DNA of 21,571 nt from Pseudohongiella sp. (GTDB lineage Bacteria > Pseudomonadota > Gammaproteobacteria > Pseudomonadales > Pseudohongiellaceae). Of this stretch, positions 1 through 7,720 are shown one piece after another. Below the pieces are notes generated by a model. That model saw only the letters and a program-made list of their open reading frames with translations, was not told where the DNA came from and ran no database searches. Made by a program: the position numbers and the translations under genes. Position 1 is the first letter of the stretch. Each line of letters begins with the position of its first letter. The DNA lies in assembly GCA_030652635.1 (NCBI GenBank), contig JAUSPW010000276.1, forward strand, positions 1 to 21,571, written 5' to 3'.

Positions 1-1386
1 GCATCCGCCCATGGTGCAAGGTACACCGTTGTCGCGCGTGCGGCCGGTCAACATATTGTTGTCGTAGTCGTAGCCCATTCGTTCGAAGCGCAGACCCAAG
101 GTAATATCAAAACCGTTATCCCAAAATTGTTGATATTGTACAAATGGTGCAATTTGGGTGGCATCGACGTCATAGTCGTAGTGTTTACCAATTGGAACGG
201 TAGCCACTACAAGCGGTGAACCTGTAGCTGGACGGATTTGTGTCTGCTGCAGTGAGCCCTCGGTAAATTCGAGATCCAGACCTGCAGCAAACTTTCGGTT
301 ATCACCAAAATTTTTGTAGGTCGCAAACTGCAAGCCCACGCTGCTGTGTTCGTTCACCTCGGTGGGTGCACCGGGCAGGAAGTGTTGCACAAAGTCCAGA
401 TCTGCTTTGCGGTAATAAGGCGTCAGGATCACATCCCAGCCACTGTCGAGTGAGTAACTGACACTTGTCCATAACCGGGTGCTTTGATTGTTACGATAAG
501 CCTCTGGGTTAGGATTCTGGCGTCGAAGCACATCATTTTTGTATGAATTTGCCCCAACAACGTAGCCCGCCGTTTCCTGATTCAGGTTGGTGATGGTGAT
601 GCCGCCATCGAGTTCGACGCCGTTATTCAAGCGACTGGTGTAGAGCCAGGACAGTTTTTGCTGATCGTAGCCACTTTCTGGCCGGAAGCCTTGTTCGCTG
701 ATGCCATTTAGAAGCAGCATGTGCTTGGTATTGCCATTGTCAAAACCAATGCGTGCGTTACTGCGCAAGGTGCCACGAGGGCCTGCTTCTAGAGAAAGTT
801 CACGACGATCGTCAGGCGTAGGCAGTACAACGTTGATCATGCCGTGTACGGCATTTGATCCATAAAAAGCAGTGCCTGGGCCACGAATAACTTCGATGCG
901 TTCGGCATTTTCTGAGTGAGAATCAAACAGTTCATTGACGTTACAAAAGCCTGCGGCCCGCAAAGGTATGCCCTGTTCTGCAAGCAAAAATGCGCCGCAG
1001 GCGCCGCCACCGCTCAGCACTGGCGAGCGGATCGCAGTCAGACTCTCCTGGCCATTGTTACGGTTGATATTCACGCCGGGCAAGCGGTTGGCTGATTCCT
1101 GGATGTGGGTATGTGCGGTCAGTTTCAAATCTTCTTCAGACAGGATGGCTATGCTGCCATTAATGTCTGCCAGCGCTTCCGGGCGGCGGGAATAAGACGT
1201 CACAACAATCTCTTCAATCGACGGCGTGCCGTCTGTTTGCGCGAATGCCGGCGCCATATTGCCTGCCATCAGCGCGGCACATGTGACGGCCAACAAGTGG
1301 CGTCCAGATGTACCAACTGGAGTTATCGTTCTCATCCTTGATATTTGAATTGTGGGTATGCGTTTGACTGCGAATGGCTTTTTCAT
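1..1386 (-). CDS. TonB-dependent outer-membrane receptor, N-terminal part (3' end beyond window)
   Basis: Reading the minus strand from ATG 1386 gives 462 codons with no stop down to base 1, so the C-terminal beta-barrel is cut by the window edge. The start has GGGAG about 7 bases upstream. Residues 1-49 look like a long signal peptide ending AFA|Q. IEEIVVTS (57-64) resembles a TonB box. Residues ~72-190 are a plug domain, with GVNINRN, RIEVIRGPGTAFYGSNAV and HGMINVVLP. After it come alternating barrel-like strands. Cys130 and Cys148 lie in the plug (GGGACGAF and AAGFCNVN), and further Cys occur at the truncated end (GVPCTMGGC). The family takes up substrates such as siderophores, vitamins or glycans across the outer membrane using TonB/ExbBD energy; the substrate cannot be told here. 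A shorter start at Met18 would give a more ordinary signal peptide but has a poorly spaced ribosome site. The gene is divergent from the dehydrogenase at 1605. Confidence 0.93.
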   Translation of the reverse strand, partial: MKKPFAVKRIPTIQISRMRTITPVGTSGRHLLAVTCAALMAGNMAPAFAQTDGTPSIEEIVVTSYSRRPEALADINGSIAILSEEDLKLTAHTHIQESANRLPGVNINRNNGQESLTAIRSPVLSGGGACGAFLLAEQGIPLRAAGFCNVNELFDSHSENAERIEVIRGPGTAFYGSNAVHGMINVVLPTPDDRRELSLEAGPRGTLRSNARIGFDNGNTKHMLLLNGISEQGFRPESGYDQQKLSWLYTSRLNNGVELDGGITITNLNQETAGYVVGANSYKNDVLRRQNPNPEAYRNNQSTRLWTSVSYSLDSGWDVILTPYYRKADLDFVQHFLPGAPTEVNEHSSVGLQFATYKNFGDNRKFAAGLDLEFTEGSLQQTQIRPATGSPLVVATVPIGKHYDYDVDATQIAPFVQYQQFWDNGFDITLGLRFERMGYDYDNNMLTGRTRDNGVPCTMGGC

Positions 1387-1604
1387 TGGAACTCTCCCAT
1401 AGAGTATTTACATCTTAGGTCATGGACCACAAGAGTCTTTGTCAATCAGCTCTGCGCATTACAAGTCTCTGCCTGCAAGGCTTTTTATTCAGCATGAAAC
1501 GATAGCATAGAAACCACCAAATTTGTGCTTGCCGCTTGGTACATACGGTGGCTATGCTTGCTCGCAAGTTTAACAGAGGTCTGCGCGGGCCAGGAGTGCT
1601 TCAC

Positions 1605-2396
1605 ATGCAAATCAAGGACAAAGTTGTGGTGGTAACAGGTGGTGCCAGTGGCATAGGCAAATCACTCTGTGAACGATTCGCAACTGAAGGCGCACGAGCC
1701 GTTGTGGTTGCTGATATCAATCAGGAAGGAATTGATGCGGTTGCCGCCGCCATTGCGGGAAAGACACAAGCAATCGCGATCAAAACCGATGTCAGCGTCG
1801 AAGAGGACATCAAAGCCTTAGTTGCTCAAACGTTGGCAGCCTTTGAGCATATTGACTTGTTTTGCTCCAATGCCGGTATTTTCACAATCGGCGGTGAAGA
1901 AGTGGCTGACGATGCCTGGGATCGAATTTGGGACATCAACGTTAAATCTCATATCTACGCAGCGCGGGCGGTACTGCCAGCCATGTTGGCACGCGGTGAA
2001 GGTTACCTGTTGAATACGGCCTCAGCGGCCGGCTTGCTGAGTCAGATAGGATCTGCACCTTATGCTGTCACCAAGCATGCTGCGGTGGGGTTTGCTGAAT
2101 GGTTGTCTATTACCTACGGTAATCGCGGCATCAAGGTGTCAGTCTTGTGTCCGCAGGCGGTTCGCACTCAAATGACAGCCAATACCCGTGGCGGCGGAGT
2201 AGCGGGTGTAGATGGCATGCTAGAACCAGATGCACTGGCACAGACCGTGATTGAGACCTTGGCGGAAGAACGATTTTTGTGCCTCCCCCATCCGCAAGTG
2301 CTCACCTATATGCAAAGGAAAACAGCTGATTATGACCGTTGGCTGGCGGGCATGCGGCGCTTGCAGGATCAATACTCGGATCAATATAACAAATGA
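1605..2396 (+). CDS. Short-chain dehydrogenase/reductase (SDR) family oxidoreductase
   Basis: A 263-residue classical SDR with a Rossmann fold. The cofactor motif TGGASGIG is at residues 11-18, and Asp37 at the end of the second strand suggests NAD(H) preference. The NAG motif is at 89-91, with active-site Asn112 (INVKS) and the Ser140-Tyr153-Lys157 triad (NTASAAG, then PYAVTK). Length is typical for the family. The frame is open back to a TTG at 1536, but ATG 1605 is chosen because AGGAG lies 8 bases upstream and the Rossmann strand begins at residue 6. A weak promoter candidate (TTGCCG, 18 bases, TATGCT) lies at 1529-1558. Such enzymes interconvert alcohols and ketones or aldehydes; the substrate is unknown. 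It is followed after 103 bases by the FKBP gene and is divergent from the TonB receptor, so a shared catabolic role is possible but unproven. Confidence 0.9.
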   Translation: MQIKDKVVVVTGGASGIGKSLCERFATEGARAVVVADINQEGIDAVAAAIAGKTQAIAIKTDVSVEEDIKALVAQTLAAFEHIDLFCSNAGIFTIGGEEVADDAWDRIWDINVKSHIYAARAVLPAMLARGEGYLLNTASAAGLLSQIGSAPYAVTKHAAVGFAEWLSITYGNRGIKVSVLCPQAVRTQMTANTRGGGVAGVDGMLEPDALAQTVIETLAEERFLCLPHPQVLTYMQRKTADYDRWLAGMRRLQDQYSDQYNK

Positions 2397-2499
2397 GCAG
2401 GCAAGCTTGTTGTCAGCGCTAGCAAGACTTGAGCGTTGGGAAATGGTAGGGTATGCGGGTTTTTTTATCTGACAGTGTAAACAGCACAGGAATCTCGTA

Positions 2500-2985
2500 A
2501 TGACTTTGATGATTGGCAAAAACTCGGTAGTAGCAATCAACTACACCCTGACTAACGACGCCGGTGAGGTGATGGACTCTTCTGAAGGCGGAGCGCCGCT
2601 GACGTATCTGCACGGTGCGCATAACTTGATCGCGGGCCTGGAGAAGGAGTTGGAAGGTAAAGCTGCCGGCGCGAAGTTCAAGGCAACAATTGCCCCAGAA
2701 GATGGGTATGGTGAAAGTGATCCTGCCATGATCCAGACTTTGCCACGCGAAATGTTCCGCGGCGTAGACAATATTGAAGTGGGCATGGGTTTTACCGCCC
2801 AAGGGCCGCAAGGTCAGCAGCACATTGTTGTTACTGCGGTCAGTGGTGATGAAGTGACTGTGGACGGTAACCATCCTATGGCGGGTAAAACGCTGCACTT
2901 CGCGGTGGAAGTGATCAGCGTGCGAGAAGCGACCGCAGAAGAGATCGACCACGGCCACGTGCACGATGGTTCACATCACCACTAA
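2500..2985 (+). CDS. slyD: SlyD-like FKBP-type peptidyl-prolyl cis-trans isomerase
   Basis: A 161-residue protein catalysing cis-trans isomerisation of X-Pro bonds, with chaperone activity in the SlyD group. The N-terminal half has the FKBP strand NSVVAINYTLTNDAGEVMDSS and the segment PLTYLHGAHNLIAGLEKELEG. The conserved APEDGYGESDP follows. Residues ~75-125 (MFRGVDNIEVGMGF to VTVDGNHPMAGK) are the insert-in-flap domain typical of SlyD. The C terminus, HGHVHDGSHHH, is His-rich like the metal-binding tail of SlyD, but shorter and without its cysteines. The protein is smaller than E. coli SlyD (196 residues). Start ATG 2500 has AGGAA about 8 bases upstream; Met4 (2509) is a less likely alternative. 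No signal peptide is seen, so it is cytoplasmic. Its stop codon interlocks with that of the convergent VOC gene. Confidence 0.9.
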   Translation: MTLMIGKNSVVAINYTLTNDAGEVMDSSEGGAPLTYLHGAHNLIAGLEKELEGKAAGAKFKATIAPEDGYGESDPAMIQTLPREMFRGVDNIEVGMGFTAQGPQGQQHIVVTAVSGDEVTVDGNHPMAGKTLHFAVEVISVREATAEEIDHGHVHDGSHHH

Positions 2986-3410
2986 TCGTTCTGCAACAAC
3001 TCCAGCCAGTTGCCATCGGGATCCTTCACGATGGCAATGCTGACCCCGGGCCGGATGGTTTTAACCGGAACAACAATTGAATATTCCGCCTTTTCACAGG
3101 CTGATACGGTCTCCTGCAAATTTCCGATGTGGAAAGTGAAGTAACGCATACCTGTCGCTGCGGGTATGCCGCCTGGCACCGCATCAGCCGCCGGTGGTCT
3201 ATCCAGTTGCACAATCTTCAACACGGTGTCACCGACTTTTAAACGGTGCATTGTGCCGCCGGATGGCATCGGAATAACGGACTCCAACGGCAAACCCAAA
3301 AAGTCTTTGTAAAAAGCCAACATAGGCCCGGCATCGCGCGTAATGATACCGAGGTCTATGGCTGGCTTCTTAAGGTCCAGGCGTAAATCTGTACTCATGG
3401 CGCTATTCAC
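2982..3410 (-). CDS. VOC superfamily (glyoxalase/bleomycin-resistance fold) protein
   Basis: A 142-residue single-domain VOC protein. It opens with the beta-alpha pattern IDLGIITRDAGPMLAFYKDFLGLP, followed by GGTMHRLKVGDTVLKIVQ. It ends with VSIAIVKDPDGNWLELLQ, where the terminal Glu is a usual metal ligand. The family includes glyoxalases, extradiol dioxygenases, epimerases and resistance proteins that use a divalent metal; this member's substrate is unknown. GTG 3410 overlaps the aldehyde dehydrogenase stop as GTGA, implying translational coupling. ATG 3398 is an alternative start without a clear ribosome site. It probably acts in the same aldehyde or ketone pathway as its upstream neighbour (inference). 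It overlaps the 3' end of slyD by 4 bases on the opposite strand. Confidence 0.85.
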   Translation of the reverse strand: MNSAMSTDLRLDLKKPAIDLGIITRDAGPMLAFYKDFLGLPLESVIPMPSGGTMHRLKVGDTVLKIVQLDRPPAADAVPGGIPAATGMRYFTFHIGNLQETVSACEKAEYSIVVPVKTIRPGVSIAIVKDPDGNWLELLQND

Positions 3411-4834
3411 GCGTTATATCCCATGATTGCTTTGACTTCGAGGAAGTCGTGGAAACCTTCTATGCCCCACTCACGGCCATTTCCTGACTGTTTATAACCT
3501 CCAAACGGTGCCGCAAAATCAGGGCCCGCACCGTTCATGTGAATCATGCCGGTGCGGATTTGCCGCGCGATAGCGCGGGCGTGATCGGGGGCTCCGGACA
3601 CATAACCGGATAACCCGTACACGGTATCATTTGCAATACGAACGGCATCGGCATCATCTTTGTACGCGATGATCGATAACACGGGCCCAAATATTTCTTC
3701 GCGGGCAATGGTCATGTCATTGGTGACATTGGCAAATACAGTGGGTCTGACAAAATATCCGGTTTCCAGACCTTCGGGTTTTCCGGTTCCACCTGCGATC
3801 AAGGTGGCGCCTTCGTCGATGCCCGCCTGAATCAGAGACTGGATTTTGTCATATTGCATTTGACTGACTACCGGGCCAAGGCGCGCTGTTTCATCAGCTG
3901 GATTACCCGGAACAGCTTTGGCGGCAGTAGCTGTTGCAATCTCGATGGCTTCAGCCATGCGTGATTCTGGTACCAGCATACGAGTTGGCGCGTTGCATGA
4001 CTGGCCACAGTTGCCAAAACATCCCATCACCCCGCCTTTGACAGCGGCCGCCAGATCAGCTGAGTCCAGAATAATGTTGGCAGATTTACCGCCCAGTTCC
4101 AGACAGACCCGTTTGATGGTGTCTGTTGCTGCTTTGGAAACCTCACGGCCGGCCCGGGTTGAGCCTGTAAAAGACACCATATCGATTTCCGGGTGGGCAG
4201 AAATAGCTGCGCCGACGCTGGGGCCGTCGCCATTCACCAGATTAAACACGCCCGGCGGAACGCCTGCTTCATGAATGATTTCCGCTAAAATCATGGCGCT
4301 GATGGGTGCAATTTCGCTGGGCTTTAACACCATTGTGCACCCAGTCGCCAATGCTGGAGCGACTTTGCAGGTAAGCTGATTCAGCGGCCAGTTCCACGGT
4401 GTGATCATGCCGCAAACACCCACAGGTTCTTTGATGATCTGGGTGGTGCCGCGAGTCTCTTCAAATTCATACGTGGATAGAATATGTCGGGCAGTCGCAA
4501 AATGTGCGATCCCTGTGCCCACCTGGGCTGCCCGAGCAAAGCTGATTGGTGCTCCCATTTCCTGGGATATTGCCTGCGCCAGGTCTTCAGCGCGTGATTT
4601 GATGCCTGCCAGAATTTTATCCAGAATCGCCAGGCGGTGCTCACGACTTGTTTGTGACCAGGCAGGGAAGGCGGCGCGCGCAGCCTTGGCTGCGGCATCA
4701 ACATCGTCGGCGGTGCCAAGTGCAATGCGAGTAAATGGTTTTTCAGTGGCCGGGTTTATCACGTCCAGCGTGGGGCGATTTTCGGGTTTGACCCATTCGC
4801 CATTGATGTAAAAGGATAAGTAGTCCTTGTTCAT
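3407..4834 (-). CDS. NAD(P)+-dependent aldehyde dehydrogenase family protein
   Basis: A 475-residue member of the ALDH superfamily, of usual length, oxidising an aldehyde to the carboxylate with NAD(P)+. Visible landmarks are TPWNWP with the oxyanion-hole Asn148, MVLKPSE (Lys171), the nucleotide-binding FTGSTRAGR, the general base Glu246 in LELGGKS, and the nucleophile Cys280 in GNCGQSCNAPTR. The EEIFGPVL segment and the C-terminal PFGGYKQSGNGRE are also present. No signal peptide is seen, so it is cytoplasmic. ATG 4834 has a GGGGGA ribosome site 4-9 bases upstream. It is the first gene of a two-gene unit with the VOC protein, behind a good promoter at 4888-4915. The closest-looking subgroup is broad-specificity ALDHs of soil and marine bacteria; the substrate is not deducible. 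Confidence 0.95.
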   Translation of the reverse strand: MNKDYLSFYINGEWVKPENRPTLDVINPATEKPFTRIALGTADDVDAAAKAARAAFPAWSQTSREHRLAILDKILAGIKSRAEDLAQAISQEMGAPISFARAAQVGTGIAHFATARHILSTYEFEETRGTTQIIKEPVGVCGMITPWNWPLNQLTCKVAPALATGCTMVLKPSEIAPISAMILAEIIHEAGVPPGVFNLVNGDGPSVGAAISAHPEIDMVSFTGSTRAGREVSKAATDTIKRVCLELGGKSANIILDSADLAAAVKGGVMGCFGNCGQSCNAPTRMLVPESRMAEAIEIATATAAKAVPGNPADETARLGPVVSQMQYDKIQSLIQAGIDEGATLIAGGTGKPEGLETGYFVRPTVFANVTNDMTIAREEIFGPVLSIIAYKDDADAVRIANDTVYGLSGYVSGAPDHARAIARQIRTGMIHMNGAGPDFAAPFGGYKQSGNGREWGIEGFHDFLEVKAIMGYNA

Positions 4835-4887
4835 ATATTCCCCCGGTTTTATTGATCTGAAAAAAATCTAAGTCGAACAGGTGATCG

Positions 4888-4915
4888 ATTATCAGCGAAT
4901 TTGATTTCCAGTCAA
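4888..4915 (-). promoter_or_regulatory. Sigma70-like promoter of the aldehyde dehydrogenase-VOC unit
   Basis: On the minus strand TTGACT (4915-4910) is followed after 16 bases by GATAAT (4893-4888). Each hexamer matches the sigma70 consensus at five of six positions. The predicted transcript start lies about 45 bases upstream of ATG 4834. Confidence 0.55.
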
Positions 4916-4982
4916 CCGGATCGTCAGTTCGATCTCTGCAAACGAAAATTAAATGATCTTGCTAGCCACACAAAGGCAGGCG

Positions 4983-5010
4983 TTGCCTGAGTCTTTACAT
5001 GGCGTATACT
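4983..5010 (+). promoter_or_regulatory. Candidate sigma70 promoter of the exported repeat-protein gene
   Basis: TTGCCT (4983-4988), a 16-base spacer, then TATACT (5005-5010). The -10 hexamer is strong and the -35 moderate. It lies 66 bases upstream of the chosen start at 5076. The -35 overlaps a small palindrome, CAGGC-GTT-GCCTG, whose role is unknown. Confidence 0.45.
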
Positions 5011-5075
5011 GAATTCCATGAAAGCTGGGTTGGTACTGTGCGGTCTTGATGATACACAGTCAGAGGAAAGTGGTC

Positions 5076-6119
5076 ATGGGTTTGTCTTTACTTCGAATTT
5101 TTCTGCTTTTGATGATGTTGTCGCCTGCCGTTGCACAACAGGCCGACGAACAGGTGAAGGATGAGGAGCTGGCGCAAGACGAGTCGATGGTTGATGAAGC
5201 CAAGGCTGCGGAAGAGCAGCTACTGCGTGACAGCGCCAATAATCTGCAAGTCCGATTGGCGGAATTGGCGGATCAAGCAGGTTTTTACGATGTGTCACTG
5301 GCTGAAGTGCAGCTTGATCTCGGGCGAGTCTATCTTGAGCTTGAAGAGTTTACTTTGGCAGAGGATATGCTGACCCAGGCGTTGCAATTGCTCCGTATTA
5401 ATAGCGGTCTTTATGATGCCCGGCAAATTGACGTCCTTGAACAACTGGTGAATGCGTATAAATTCCAGTCTGATTGGAAAAAGGTGGACGACTATCAACA
5501 CTTGGTTTTCTCCTTGCAGCAACGTCACTTTAAGCCGGAGTCGCCAGAGTATGCAGATGCCGCGCTGAACATGGGTGAGTGGCGAATATTGGCATCCAGG
5601 GCCAATATTACCGGTCGAACAGGAACATATCAGTCGGTGCAGGCGCTGGAAGAAATTAAGGACATCTATACGCAAGCGATTGTGCACGCTCAGGATCGTG
5701 GTGATGTGCCAAGGTTGTGGCAATTGACCTACGCCGGTGCGTTGCTGGATGTTGAAATGGCTCGCCATCTGCTGAACACCGATATGAACGATATGATGAT
5801 CGCTGCGCCGAGGTATTTGACACAAACAGTCTGTAGAACTGTTGCCGGTGCAAATGGCACGACTCAGCGCGTGTGCTGGCAAGAAACTGTCAATAACCCA
5901 GACTACTACTCCCAATTGAATAATCAGCGGCGGACGCAGCTTGAGCGCGCGCGGTTGAATCTGCAACGAGCAGAGCGCGAGTTGAATGAATTGTTGGCAG
6001 CAAACCCGGCGTTTGCCAGTGAGCAAGCGGATAAAACCATGGAAAATCTCCAGGTATTAAGCAAGGTCAGCGATGAGCTGATGCGTGAGTCACGACGTAC
6101 AACGTTTCAGGCATGGTAA
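5076..6119 (+). CDS. Exported helical-repeat (TPR-like) protein of unknown function
   Basis: A 347-residue protein that I do not recognise as a named family. Residues 1-20 form a clear signal peptide (MGLSLLRIFLLLMMLSPAVA, then QQ). An acidic segment follows (21-50). Residues ~75-150 look like two or three tetratricopeptide-type helical hairpins (LGRVYLELEEFTLAEDMLTQAL is TPR-like). A conserved-looking pair, Cys253 and Cys267 (TVCRTVAG and QRVCWQET), could form a disulfide in the periplasm. Residues ~284-340 are rich in Arg, Glu and Leu and look like a coiled coil. ATG 5076 is chosen because AGAGGA lies 8 bases upstream and the signal peptide then begins directly; the frame is open back to TTG 5046. 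A peroxiredoxin gene follows 57 bases later and may be co-transcribed. A scaffold or binding role is a guess. Confidence 0.8.
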   Translation: MGLSLLRIFLLLMMLSPAVAQQADEQVKDEELAQDESMVDEAKAAEEQLLRDSANNLQVRLAELADQAGFYDVSLAEVQLDLGRVYLELEEFTLAEDMLTQALQLLRINSGLYDARQIDVLEQLVNAYKFQSDWKKVDDYQHLVFSLQQRHFKPESPEYADAALNMGEWRILASRANITGRTGTYQSVQALEEIKDIYTQAIVHAQDRGDVPRLWQLTYAGALLDVEMARHLLNTDMNDMMIAAPRYLTQTVCRTVAGANGTTQRVCWQETVNNPDYYSQLNNQRRTQLERARLNLQRAERELNELLAANPAFASEQADKTMENLQVLSKVSDELMRESRRTTFQAW

Positions 6120-6176
6120 AAGTTACGGCCGGTATAAAAGAGCTTCACTTATCACACTCAACACACAGGAGTTTTT

Positions 6177-6743
6177 ATGTTTAAACAATTGAAAAAAGTC
6201 GCCTCACGTACAGCCACTGTTGCTCTGCTCTCAATGACCGCCATGATTTTGCCATCCCTGAGCTCTGCGCTTGAGGTTGGAGATAAAGCGCCTGATTTCA
6301 CCTTGCAGGCATCCAATGGACAAACGTATTCGTTGGCAGATTTTGTTGGGAAACAGCCCGTTGTACTGGCGTTCTTTCCTGCTGCATTTACAGGCGGCTG
6401 TACTATTCAGTGCAAAGCTATCCGTGATAGCAGCGACGAAATCAAAAGTTATAACGTTGCTTACTTCATGGCAAGCGTTGATACCGTTGAGAAAAATACT
6501 GAGTTTGCAAAGGAATACGAACTGGATTTTCCAGTCTTGGCAGACCCTGAAAAAACGATGACACAGGCATTTGGTGTATTGAGTGAGCGTGGGTTTGCAA
6601 ATCGATGGACTTACTACATTGATGCGCAAGGTATTGTTGTGAAAATCGATAAGTCCACCAACCCTTCATCTGCAGGTAAGGACTTGGCGGACAGCATGGC
6701 CGCATTAGGGTTCCCGCGCGTTACGCAATCCGCAGGCTTGTAA
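6177..6743 (+). CDS. Exported peroxiredoxin (AhpC/TSA, PrxQ/BCP-like) with CTIQC active site
   Basis: A 188-residue thiol peroxidase reducing H2O2 or organic hydroperoxides. Residues 1-31 are a signal peptide ending SSA|LEVG, so the enzyme should be periplasmic. The domain begins VGDKAPDFTLQASNGQTYSL. The active-site loop PAAFTGGCTIQC holds the peroxidatic Cys75 and a second cysteine, Cys79, separated by three residues. E. coli BCP has four between its pair. RD at 83-84 follows, and FGVLSERGFANRWTYYIDAQG gives the C-terminal core with a conserved-type Arg. AGGAG lies 6 bases before ATG 6177. It follows the exported repeat protein. Because it is exported, it must be re-reduced by a periplasmic thiol donor (inference). 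Confidence 0.9.
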   Translation: MFKQLKKVASRTATVALLSMTAMILPSLSSALEVGDKAPDFTLQASNGQTYSLADFVGKQPVVLAFFPAAFTGGCTIQCKAIRDSSDEIKSYNVAYFMASVDTVEKNTEFAKEYELDFPVLADPEKTMTQAFGVLSERGFANRWTYYIDAQGIVVKIDKSTNPSSAGKDLADSMAALGFPRVTQSAGL

Positions 6744-6795
6744 AAAAGCCTGGCAACAAAACTGATCGGTGATTTGTGGCTTGAAAGTGATACTT

Positions 6796-6823
6796 GTGGG
6801 CATTGTTGTGTTGCCCACTTTGT
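6796..6823 (+). terminator. Possible intrinsic terminator after the peroxiredoxin gene
   Basis: A perfect 7-bp inverted repeat, GTGGGCA (6796-6802) and TGCCCAC (6812-6818), with a 9-base loop, is followed by a T-rich but interrupted run (TTTGTTGTCTTG). It lies 53 bases after the peroxiredoxin stop and before the DUF3014 gene. The poor U-tract keeps confidence moderate. Confidence 0.45.
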
Positions 6824-6867
6824 TGTCTTGCTCCGGTTAACAACCCTGTGCCAGAATACTCAGCATT

Positions 6868-7719
6868 ATGGCTCATAAAACTCTTGCGATTATTGCTGCG
6901 TTGTCCCTGGTCGGGGTTCTGTTTCTGGTATATCTGGCGATGACTTTTGAGCCGCCAGAGGCCACCAGGACCGTGACTATTGATACTCCTGTTCCTCGGC
7001 CTGTCGAGCGCGTCATGCCAGCTGCACAACCTGCTGTGGCTGATCCTACTCCAACCGCACCTGCTACACCGTTAGTGACGATTCCTGTTGAATCAGAGTC
7101 AGAGTCAGCGCCAGAAGAGCCTTCCGAGCCCTTGCCGTCACTAAATAACAGTGATCCGTTTGTACTTGCCAGACTCGCAAGTATGGAAATGGGGGCGAGC
7201 CTCCTACGTGTGTTGGCGCCTGAAGATCTTATTCGCAAATTTGTGGTGTTTGTCAGCAATGTGGCCGAAGGCGAGTTACCGCAGCTGGAGTATCCGGTCC
7301 GGCGACTTGGTTCTGAATTTGTGGTCAGAGAAATCGATACCAATCTTTTCGAAATGTCGACGGCAACTCATCAGCGATTTAATTCTTTGATAGACACCTT
7401 GGTTGCACTTGATCCTCAACAAGGCGTAAGCATTTACAGAGCATTGCGCCCGCTATTTCAGGAAGCATATGCCGAGATCGGATACCAAGGTAGTTTTGAT
7501 GCGGTGCTGATACAGGCAATTGACCAAATTATGAATGCACCGCAGGAATCGGGTCCCTTCCAGTTGATTAAGCCCTCGGTCATGTACTTGTATGCGGAAA
7601 GTCGTATAGAGGACCTGACTCCGGTACAAAAACAATTGTTACGTCTTGGGCCAGACAATACGGCTAAACTTCAGGCTATCCTGCCTGCCTATCGGGAGCG
7701 ATTGCAGGCTGGACGTTAA
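6868..7719 (+). CDS. DUF3014 domain-containing membrane-anchored protein
   Basis: A 283-residue protein. Residues ~5-26 form one hydrophobic segment (TLAIIAALSLVGVLFLVYLA), most likely an uncleaved N-terminal membrane anchor. A Pro/Thr/Ala/Glu-rich linker follows (27-92), with a short SESESAPEEPSEP repeat. The C-terminal ~190 residues match my memory of DUF3014: LPSLNNSDPFVLARL, IRKFVVFVSNVAEGELP, FNSLIDTLVALDPQQGVSIY, RPLFQEAYAEIGYQG, QLIKPSVMYLYAE and QKQLLRLGPDN. The function of the family is unknown to me. No strong ribosome site precedes ATG 6868, but the membrane segment supports this start. The recQ gene starts one base after its stop, implying co-transcription and possibly translational coupling. 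Confidence 0.85.
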   Translation: MAHKTLAIIAALSLVGVLFLVYLAMTFEPPEATRTVTIDTPVPRPVERVMPAAQPAVADPTPTAPATPLVTIPVESESESAPEEPSEPLPSLNNSDPFVLARLASMEMGASLLRVLAPEDLIRKFVVFVSNVAEGELPQLEYPVRRLGSEFVVREIDTNLFEMSTATHQRFNSLIDTLVALDPQQGVSIYRALRPLFQEAYAEIGYQGSFDAVLIQAIDQIMNAPQESGPFQLIKPSVMYLYAESRIEDLTPVQKQLLRLGPDNTAKLQAILPAYRERLQAGR

Positions 7720-7720
7720 G

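Noticed and set aside
1440..1445. TTGACA on the minus strand as -35 of the TonB receptor gene
   Set aside because: No acceptable -10 occurs at 15-19 bases; the nearest TAAGAT is 22 bases away.
2419..2964. 181-codon minus-strand open frame opposite slyD
   Set aside because: It is a shadow of slyD, whose family match is clear; its translation has no recognisable motif.
5295..6026. 243-codon open frame on the minus strand
   Set aside because: It lies entirely antisense to the exported repeat-protein gene, which has a signal peptide, promoter and ribosome site. The antisense product shows no recognisable domain and no good start.
7646..7720. Longer recQ start inside the DUF3014 gene
   Set aside because: The added 25 residues do not resemble a RecQ N terminus, and ATG 7721 gives the usual length.
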